Assembly: GCA_003250235.1 (NCBI GenBank)
Contig: QKGY01000242.1
Span: 1-5,166, forward strand
DNA: 5,166 nt
Source of the DNA: Desulfuromonadaceae bacterium
GTDB lineage: Bacteria > Desulfobacterota > Desulfuromonadia > Desulfuromonadales > SZUA-540
Direction: 5' to 3'
The notes under the pieces were generated by a model. The model saw nothing but the letters and a program-made list of their open reading frames with translations, had not been told where the DNA came from and ran no database searches. The position numbers and the translations under genes were made by a program. The first letter of the stretch is position 1. Each line of letters starts with the position of its first letter. This document shows positions 1 to 4,982 of this stretch, in pieces.

Positions 1-1224
1 ATCCAGACCGAGGTTTTCCTGCTCCCGGCTGCTTCCAGTGTCGAAAAGCAGGGCAGCATCTCCAACTCGGGGCGCTGGGCACAGTGGCGCTACAAGGCGG
101 TCAACCCCCCGGGGCATGCGGAGAGCGATGCATTCATCGTCGATCAGATGTTCAAAAAGGTCAAAGCGCTCTACGAAAAGGGAGGCGTGTTCCCAGAACC
201 GATCGTGAACCTTTCCTGGAACTATGGTGACGGAGAAGAGCCTGATATCGAGATGGTGGCGCGGGAATGCAACGGACAGTTCACCCGCGATATCGAGATC
301 AAGGGCAAGCTCTACAAGAAAGGGCAGCAGGTTCCCAGCTTCGCCTTCCTGCAGGAAGACGGGTCCACCACCAGTGGCAACTGGCTCTACTGTGGCTCCT
401 ACACCGAAGGCGGCAATATGATGCAGCGCCGCGGCCTGGAAGATCCCACGGGTCTGGAGATGTATCACAACTGGGCCTGGTGCTGGCCGGTCAACCGCCG
501 CATCCTCTATAACCGGGCCTCCGTTGATCTGAACGGCAAACCGCTCAACCCGAAGAAAGTGGTTATTGCCTGGAACGCTCTGACCAAAAAGTGGGAAGGG
601 GATGTCCCCGACGGCGGCTGGGCTCCGATGAGCGAGGACGGAACCAAGAATCCCTTCATCATGATCCCCGAAGGGTACGGCCGTCTCTTCGCAGCCGGCC
701 TGGCCGACGGGCCGTTCCCCGAGCACTACGAGCCTATGGAGAGCCCGGTTGCCAACATGATGAGCCGGCAGCAGACCAATCCGGCCGTGGCGCTTCCCTG
801 CAAGATCAGCAGTTCGGACAAATTCCCCTACGTCGGAACGACTTACCGGGTCTCCGAGCACTGGCAGGCCGGGGCCATGACCCGCAATCTGCCCTGGCTG
901 GTCGAGCTGGTTCCCGACATGTTCGTGGAGATCAGCGAGCAGTTGGCCGAATGGAAAGGCCTTAAAAACGGTGACCGGGTCACGGTGTCGTCTGAGCGGG
1001 GCAGCATCGAGGCGAAAGCTCTGGTCACCTCGCGGATCAAACCCCTGCGGGTCAGCGGCAAGATGATCGAACAGGTGGGCCTGCCCTGGCATTTCGGCTT
1101 CGGCGGCATGGCCAAAGGGGACAGCGCGAATATTCTGACGACGGCGGTAGGGTGTGCCAATACCACGATCCCCGAGTACAAAGCATTTCTGTGCAATATC
1201 GAGAAAGGGGGTAAAAAGGCATGA
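1..1224 (+). CDS. fdnG: Formate dehydrogenase catalytic (alpha) subunit, FDH-N type, C-terminal part
   Basis: Catalytic subunit that oxidises formate to CO2 at a bis-MGD molybdenum or tungsten centre. The frame is open from base 1 with no start, so the gene is 5'-truncated by the window; the first in-frame ATG (148) is internal. The 407 visible residues closely follow the C-terminal part of E. coli FdnG/FdoG as I remember it (about 1015 aa in full): GSISNSGRWAQW (nt 52-87), NRRILYNRAS, GPFPEHYEP, and KFPYVGTTYRVSEHW (nt 820-864). The last of these begins the C-terminal molybdopterin-dinucleotide-binding domain, which runs to about nt 1200. The N-terminal Tat signal, the [4Fe-4S] site and the active-site Sec/Cys lie outside the window, so selenocysteine use cannot be judged. 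The stop overlaps the next start as ATGA, showing tight translational coupling. Family membership is very secure. Whether the metal is Mo or W cannot be read from this part. Confidence 0.95.
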   Translation: MQTEVFLLPAASSVEKQGSISNSGRWAQWRYKAVNPPGHAESDAFIVDQMFKKVKALYEKGGVFPEPIVNLSWNYGDGEEPDIEMVARECNGQFTRDIEIKGKLYKKGQQVPSFAFLQEDGSTTSGNWLYCGSYTEGGNMMQRRGLEDPTGLEMYHNWAWCWPVNRRILYNRASVDLNGKPLNPKKVVIAWNALTKKWEGDVPDGGWAPMSEDGTKNPFIMIPEGYGRLFAAGLADGPFPEHYEPMESPVANMMSRQQTNPAVALPCKISSSDKFPYVGTTYRVSEHWQAGAMTRNLPWLVELVPDMFVEISEQLAEWKGLKNGDRVTVSSERGSIEAKALVTSRIKPLRVSGKMIEQVGLPWHFGFGGMAKGDSANILTTAVGCANTTIPEYKAFLCNIEKGGKKA

Positions 1225-2057
1225 GCACCCAGAAAAATCCTAATGACGGCAATGTGTTTCTGATCGATATGACCAAGTGCACCGGCTGCCGCGGCTGCCA
1301 GGTCGCCTGCAAACAGTGGAACCAGCTCGAGGCCGAGAAGACCGAGTTCTTCAGCGGCGAGGGGTACCAGAACCCGCCGGCGATGTCGGATAAGACCTTT
1401 ACCCGCATCAAGTTCAGGGACTACCAGAAAAACGGACAGAACGAGTTCGCCTTCTACAAAGAGATGTGCATGCATTGTAACGAACCGGCCTGCGCCTCGG
1501 TCTGTCCCGTAGGGGCCTTCCACAAGACGGAAGAAGGACCGGTCATTTATAACGCAGATCGCTGCATCGGCTGCCGGTTCTGCATGATCGCCTGTCCTTT
1601 CGGGGTTCCCAAATACGAATGGAGCAAGGCCTTCCCTCTGGTGAAGAAATGCACAGGGTGTTATAGCCGCATCAAGGCAGGGATGAAGCCCGCCTGCGCG
1701 ACGGCCTGTCCGACGGCGATCTCCTACGGTCCCCGCCACGAGATGATCAAGGAGGCGGAACGCCGCCTGACCATGTACCCGGACCGTTATCTCAAAACGG
1801 TGTACGGCAAAGAGGAGGCGGGTGGAACCAGTGTCATGTATCTGACGGCTCTGCCGTTTGATGAACTCGGATTCAAAAAGGTCACCCTGCGGCCACTGCC
1901 CGGCTATACCTGGCAGGCCCTTCGACTCGTACCCTCGGTCTTTTTGACCGTTGGTGGCGGCCTCTCGGCCCTTTCCTGGATCAATCACCGGAAAGAGCGC
2001 CTGAGCCGACTGCGGGATGAGGAAGCAGAAAACACCGAGACGAAGGAGGACAAATAA
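1221..2057 (+). CDS. fdnH: Formate dehydrogenase iron-sulfur (beta) subunit, four [4Fe-4S] clusters
   Basis: Electron-transfer subunit carrying electrons from the catalytic subunit to the membrane subunit. The 278 residues (E. coli FdnH has about 294) contain sixteen cysteines in ferredoxin spacing: C20/23/26/30, C83/86/91/95, C115/118/121/125 and C144/147/159/163, enough for four [4Fe-4S] clusters. Recognisable motifs are CTGCRGCQVAC, CMHCNEPAC and CIGCRFCMIACPFGVP. Residues about 234-254 form one hydrophobic segment followed by a basic stretch (NHRKER), matching the C-terminal membrane anchor of FdnH. There is no signal peptide, so export with the Tat-dependent alpha subunit is expected from the family. 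The start is set by AAGGGGGT at 1205-1212, about 8 bases upstream, and by the 4-base overlap with the alpha gene. The stop abuts the next ATG, so the three genes look like one translational unit. The name follows homology to FdnH; other related Fe-S subunits (FdoH, HybA-like) are possible but less likely next to an FdnG-type alpha. Confidence 0.95.
   Translation: MSTQKNPNDGNVFLIDMTKCTGCRGCQVACKQWNQLEAEKTEFFSGEGYQNPPAMSDKTFTRIKFRDYQKNGQNEFAFYKEMCMHCNEPACASVCPVGAFHKTEEGPVIYNADRCIGCRFCMIACPFGVPKYEWSKAFPLVKKCTGCYSRIKAGMKPACATACPTAISYGPRHEMIKEAERRLTMYPDRYLKTVYGKEEAGGTSVMYLTALPFDELGFKKVTLRPLPGYTWQALRLVPSVFLTVGGGLSALSWINHRKERLSRLRDEEAENTETKEDK
2043..2050 (+). promoter_or_regulatory. Strong Shine-Dalgarno for the membrane subunit gene
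   Basis: AAGGAGGA lies inside the last codons of the beta subunit gene, 7 bases before the ATG at 2058. It supports that start and a reinitiation arrangement in which stop and start directly abut. Confidence 0.85.
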
Positions 2058-3248
2058 ATGACCGCAGCGCGTTATGTCATCAATGAAATAAAGGGCTACC
2101 ACCGTTTCATCAAGTTTCTCATCTTTCTGGTGGTTGCCAGTGCTCTGGCGTCTCTGGTCCGATTCGTTTTCGGCCTGGGGGCCACGACCAACCTCAACGA
2201 CACCTACCCCTGGGGGCTGTGGATCTCCTTCGACGTGGTGACCGCGGTTCCCCTGGCTGCCGGGGCCTTTACCCTCGGGGCCATTGTGCACTGCTTTCAC
2301 ATCAAGAAACTGGAGCCCCTGGTCCGTCCGGCCATCGTAACCGGATTTCTCGGCTATTCGCTGGTCTGCGTCGGTCTTCTGCTCGACCTCGGCCAGCCCC
2401 AGCGGGGCTGGCACGTCCTGCGCTACTGGAACCTGCACTCTCCCATGTTTGAGGTCTCCATGTGCGTCATGGCCTATACGACGGTATTGTTCCTCGAATT
2501 CCTTTCGCCGGTCTGCGAGAAGTTCGGTTTCTATCTTCCTTTGAGGGTACTTCGCTGGCTGGAGATGCCTCTGGTCATTGCGGCCGCGGCCATTTCCACC
2601 CTGCACCAGTCGTCGCTCGGTACCTTCTTCCTGATCGCCGTCGACAAACTGCACAACCTCTGGTACACCCCGGTGCTGCCGCTGCTTTTCTGGATGAGCG
2701 CCATCTGTGCCGGTCTTTCCATTATCATCCTTGAGGCCACCGCCAGTCACAAATGGATGGGGCAGCCCAACGAGGGGGTCCTGCTGAAAACCCTGGCCAA
2801 GATACTTCCCTGGGCCCTCGGTGCGTATCTCTGCGTACGTATCGGCAGTCTGGTGTTTCTCAGCCAGGGGCCGTATTTCGACAGCCCGGCCCTCCTGATC
2901 CTTTTTGCCATCGAGGTGGGGATCGGATTCGTTCTGCCCTTGATCATGCTGATGCAGAGCCGGATTCGCAACAGCGACAGCCGTCGCGCCACCGCCGCCG
3001 GCCTGGTGGTGTTCGGTCTGGTTCTGAATCGCTTCAACGTTTCGATGTTCGGCATGATGCATGGGGACAAGATCTACTTCCCCTCGTTCATCGAGTCCGT
3101 GGTCACCATCGGCATCATTGCCGCCCACGTCCTGTTTTTCGTGCTGCTGGCCAAATATTTCCCGATCTTCGAGCATCACCCGGAGACGGTGGATTACAGC
3201 CTGCCGGATCGCTTCCAGAAAGTGGGCGCAGTCGGAGCACGGCATTAG
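2058..3248 (+). CDS. HybB/NrfD-family membrane subunit (quinone-reactive gamma subunit of the formate dehydrogenase)
   Basis: Integral membrane protein expected to pass electrons from the Fe-S subunit to quinone. The 396 residues match the length of HybB (about 392), not the four-helix cytochrome b FdnI (about 217). About ten hydrophobic segments are visible, near residues 17-39, 54-80, 91-112, 130-150, 167-190, 200-225, 245-268, 276-298, 312-331 and 345-367. HybB-like motifs include STLHQSSLG (180-188), KLHNLWYTPVLPLLF (197-211) and LNRFNVSM (323-330). NrfD-family proteins normally bind quinone without haem. Histidines are present, but I see no clear haem-b pattern. The start is fixed by the strong ribosome-binding site and by zero spacing to the beta gene. 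It is probably called an FDH cytochrome b/gamma subunit in many annotations; I give no symbol because it is not an FdnI homologue. The family call is firm, the role in FDH is inferred from gene order. Confidence 0.9.
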   Translation: MTAARYVINEIKGYHRFIKFLIFLVVASALASLVRFVFGLGATTNLNDTYPWGLWISFDVVTAVPLAAGAFTLGAIVHCFHIKKLEPLVRPAIVTGFLGYSLVCVGLLLDLGQPQRGWHVLRYWNLHSPMFEVSMCVMAYTTVLFLEFLSPVCEKFGFYLPLRVLRWLEMPLVIAAAAISTLHQSSLGTFFLIAVDKLHNLWYTPVLPLLFWMSAICAGLSIIILEATASHKWMGQPNEGVLLKTLAKILPWALGAYLCVRIGSLVFLSQGPYFDSPALLILFAIEVGIGFVLPLIMLMQSRIRNSDSRRATAAGLVVFGLVLNRFNVSMFGMMHGDKIYFPSFIESVVTIGIIAAHVLFFVLLAKYFPIFEHHPETVDYSLPDRFQKVGAVGARH

Positions 3249-3253
3249 GAACC

Positions 3254-3290
3254 GACCATGGTGGGGCGCGCTATGCGCTCCACCATGGTC
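3254..3290. repeat. 37-base near-perfect palindrome between the FDH subunit genes and fdhD-mobA
   Basis: Arms GACCATGGTGG (3254-3264) and CCACCATGGTC (3280-3290) are perfect 11-bp inverted repeats. The stem continues inward for six more pairs (3265-3270 with 3274-3279, two of them G-T wobbles), leaving only CTA as the loop, so about 17 bp in all. No T-run follows (the next bases are AAGCCCGAGG), so it is not a standard intrinsic terminator. It starts 6 bases after the membrane subunit stop. Possible roles are an mRNA-stabilising or processing hairpin that separates expression of structural and maturation genes, or one copy of a dispersed REP-like palindrome family. Only one copy is in this window. 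Confidence 0.8.
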
Positions 3291-3296
3291 AAGCCC

Positions 3297-3301
3297 GAGG
3301 A
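3297..3301 (+). promoter_or_regulatory. Ribosome-binding site favouring the 3312 start of fdhD-mobA
   Basis: GAGGA sits 10 bases before ATG 3312, just 3' of the palindrome and so outside the hairpin. The competing ATG at 3258 has AGGA (3247-3250) at 7-base spacing, but that ATG is inside the palindrome and would be buried in the hairpin stem. The downstream site is preferred but not proven. Confidence 0.5.
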
Positions 3302-3311
3302 AAAAGCGGAT

Positions 3312-4757
3312 ATGGATATGCAGGATACCTTTGAAGTGATGCAGGTGGACCGGAACGGGGTACACCGGATGGCACGTCCCCTGGTCAAGGAATCGCCCGT
3401 GCGTCTTGAAGTCAACGGCAGGAACCTGGCGACCCTGATCGCGTCGCCGCATCAGCTCAATTTTCTGGTGACGGGTTTTTTTCGCCTTCAGGGGATGGTC
3501 GATTCGCTGGATGACATTCTTACAATGGGGGTCTGCAGCGACTTCGGTTTGGCCCGTGTGCAGCTCCGACACGATATCCCGAAGGATCTGCGTCCCGTTT
3601 TGACCTCGGGGTGCGGAACCGGCATCACCTTCGATCTTCCCGGCGCAGAGGCGTTGGAATCCTTCTGTCCACCTGCCACGGTGTCTTATGCTCCGGAATC
3701 GGTCATGGCTCTGATGAAGGATCTGCAGAAGAAAGCCGAAGGGTATCGCCTGCACGGCGGGATGCACTCGGCTGCCGTCGGAGACGGGGAACGGCTGCTC
3801 CTGTATGCCGAAGACATAGGACGGCACAACACCCTCGATCGTATTGCCGGCGAGGCGTTGTTCAAAGGGGTCGATCTGGCCGGAAAACTCCTGGTCACTT
3901 CGGGGCGGGTTTCCACGGAAATGGTCGCCAAGGCGGCCAGACTGGGTATCGCCGTCGTGGCTTCAAGGACGTCGCCAACGGACATGGCGGTTCGGCTCTG
4001 CGAAAAAGCCGGCATCTGCCTGGTCGGCTATGTGCGCGGAGAAACCATGGAGGTGTTCAGTCACCCCGAACGATTGCTTTCCGGAAAAAGGACTTTTCGG
4101 ATACCCGGGATCACCGGCGTCATCCTTGCCGGTGGGGAGAGCCGCCGCATGGGGAGTGATAAATCGCTGCTTCCCATTGACGGGGCACGGTTCATTGATC
4201 ACATCTACCGCCGGATGATCGCTGTCTTCGACGAGGTCATCATCGTAACCAACTCTCCCGATCTCTATGCGGATATCCCCTGTCGCAAGGTGCCTGACAT
4301 CTACTACGCGCAGGGTTCTCTTGCAGGGATTCACTCCGGGCTTTGCCATGCCCGAAATGAAAGGGTGTTTGTGGTGGCCTGCGACATGCCTTTCGTTTCT
4401 CCGGCGGTTGTCGGGAGGATCTGCGCGCATGACGATAACGCCGAGGTTACCATCCCCTGCAGCGATCGAGGTCTTGAACCGCTCCATGCCCTGTATCGCA
4501 AAAGCTGTATTCCGGCGATGGAGCGCGCGCTCGATGCCGGGGAAAAGCGTATTATTTCCTTCTTCCCCGAGGTCCGCGTGAGCGAAGTGCCCCCCAATGT
4601 ATTGTCCGAAGAGGATCCGCAGGGGCTGTCGATTCGCAATATCAATACGCCGCAGGAATATTTCCGATTGCGGGAAGGGCTTGTCACGGGTAAAGATTTA
4701 CAGAAAGGGCTTTCGGGCGACTCAAAGAGTTCGATATTTTCTCAGGCCAAACAGTAA
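3312..4757 (+). CDS. fdhD: FdhD-MobA fusion: formate dehydrogenase sulfurtransferase plus molybdenum cofactor guanylyltransferase
   Basis: Two-domain cofactor maturation protein, probably cytoplasmic (481 residues from the ATG at 3312; 499 if it starts at 3258). Residues about 12-257 are FdhD, which passes sulfur from a cysteine desulfurase to the bis-MGD cofactor before insertion into formate dehydrogenase. Visible landmarks are ESPVRLEVNG (27-36), TSGCGTG (98-104), GGMHSAA (149-155) and EDIGRHNTLD (167-176). Residues about 267-452 are a complete MobA, which joins GMP from GTP to the pterin: GVILAGGESRRMGSDK (269-284, nucleotide-binding loop), GSLAGIHSGL (335-344), ACDMPF (356-361, metal-binding Asp), EPLHALY (389-395) and RNINTPQEY (442-450). 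Separate E. coli proteins are about 277 and 194 aa, so both domains are near full length and in one frame with no stop between. The second Cys of the CxxC pair of E. coli FdhD is Gly here. It follows the FDH genes by 63 bases and is probably in the same operon. The N-terminal 18 residues from 3258 would be encoded largely by the palindrome, hence the shorter start. Confidence 0.93.
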   Translation: MDMQDTFEVMQVDRNGVHRMARPLVKESPVRLEVNGRNLATLIASPHQLNFLVTGFFRLQGMVDSLDDILTMGVCSDFGLARVQLRHDIPKDLRPVLTSGCGTGITFDLPGAEALESFCPPATVSYAPESVMALMKDLQKKAEGYRLHGGMHSAAVGDGERLLLYAEDIGRHNTLDRIAGEALFKGVDLAGKLLVTSGRVSTEMVAKAARLGIAVVASRTSPTDMAVRLCEKAGICLVGYVRGETMEVFSHPERLLSGKRTFRIPGITGVILAGGESRRMGSDKSLLPIDGARFIDHIYRRMIAVFDEVIIVTNSPDLYADIPCRKVPDIYYAQGSLAGIHSGLCHARNERVFVVACDMPFVSPAVVGRICAHDDNAEVTIPCSDRGLEPLHALYRKSCIPAMERALDAGEKRIISFFPEVRVSEVPPNVLSEEDPQGLSIRNINTPQEYFRLREGLVTGKDLQKGLSGDSKSSIFSQAKQ

Positions 4758-4762
4758 TAAAG

Positions 4763-4898
4763 TCCGAAAGGGGTGACCCTCTCGGGGAAATAAAGCGATC
4801 TCCGAACCGTCTTGCCTAAGGGGTCAAACCTATGGCGGGCGGTCATTGGGTTCAACGGGAAACGGTTGTTCCTCCCTTTTGGAAAGGAGCCCACCCAA
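4763..4898 (+). ncRNA. Structured tupA leader, candidate Moco/Tuco-class riboswitch aptamer
   Basis: This non-coding stretch begins 6 bases after the fdhD-mobA stop and can fold into several helices. One is hairpin 4764-4785, with a GTGA tetraloop at 4773-4776. The second is a 9-bp arm of 4807-4816 with 4834-4842 (bulged T4810), which carries the exact 11-nt tetraloop receptor CCTAAG (4815-4820) / TATGG (4831-4835). The third is hairpin 4853-4868, capped by GAAA (4859-4862). The 3' part can form either CTCC/GGAG closing pairs (4800-4803 with 4886-4889), or TTGGGT/ACCCAA (4846-4851 with 4893-4898) together with a local stem 4872-4889. A GNRA loop docking into a receptor is used by several riboswitches, including, to my memory, the Moco class. 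The position between fdhD-mobA and tupA favours a Moco or tungsten cofactor ligand. The structured element is well supported; the class assignment is tentative because I cannot run a covariance search. I found no convincing promoter just upstream, so it may be transcribed from the FDH operon or from an unrecognised promoter inside mobA. Confidence 0.6.
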
Positions 4899-4931
4899 AG
4901 GATTCCATCGTGGAATTTCAGGGCCCTTTCC
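4881..4931 (+). promoter_or_regulatory. Predicted antiterminator competing with the tupA leader terminator
   Basis: GGAAAGGAGCCC (4881-4892) pairs with GGGCCCTTTCC (4921-4931) over 11 bp, with one bulged A (4888). The second strand is the 5' arm of the terminator, and the first strand is the 3' end of the folded aptamer, so aptamer plus terminator and the antiterminator exclude each other. The enclosed loop holds a small hairpin, ATTCCA/TGGAAT (4902-4907 with 4911-4916, loop TCG). Ligand-stabilised aptamer folding would then favour termination. Confidence 0.7.
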
Positions 4932-4950
4932 GCAGGAGAGGGCCTTTTTT
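4921..4950 (+). terminator. Intrinsic (Rho-independent) terminator in the tupA leader
   Basis: GGCCCTTTCC (4922-4931) pairs with GGAGAGGGCC (4935-4944), giving 10 bp with one G-T wobble. The loop is GCA, and TTTTTT follows at 4945-4950. It lies 32 bases before the tupA ATG, in the same orientation, which fits transcription attenuation of tupA. It would also end transcripts reading through from the FDH operon, as no other terminator is seen between 3248 and 4921. Confidence 0.88.
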
Positions 4951-4982
4951 ATGGTTCGAAAATCTTGGAAAAGAGAAAAAAT

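Noticed and set aside
1..1224. Selenocysteine codon or SECIS element in the formate dehydrogenase
   Set aside because: The active-site region of the catalytic subunit lies upstream of the window, and no in-frame TGA occurs in the visible part before the stop.
3254..3290. Palindrome as an intrinsic terminator ending the FDH operon
   Set aside because: No T-run follows the stem, and the next gene is functionally linked and only 63 bases from the previous stop.
843..3827. Very long open frame (994 codons) on the minus strand
   Set aside because: It lies antisense to four well-identified genes, its translation is rich in H, Q, G and R with no recognisable domain, and codon bias in GC-rich genes often leaves the antisense frame open. 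It is a shadow.
4668..4697. Possible promoter in the 3' end of mobA (TTGCGG, 17-base gap, TAAAGA)
   Set aside because: Both boxes match the consensus poorly and lie within coding sequence; too weak to call without a mapped start.
4763..4898. Leader as a c-di-GMP-I (GEMM) riboswitch, which also uses a GNRA loop and tetraloop receptor
   Set aside because: The conserved GGCAAACC and GACGCAAAGC core segments of that class are absent, and the gene context is metal cofactor metabolism.
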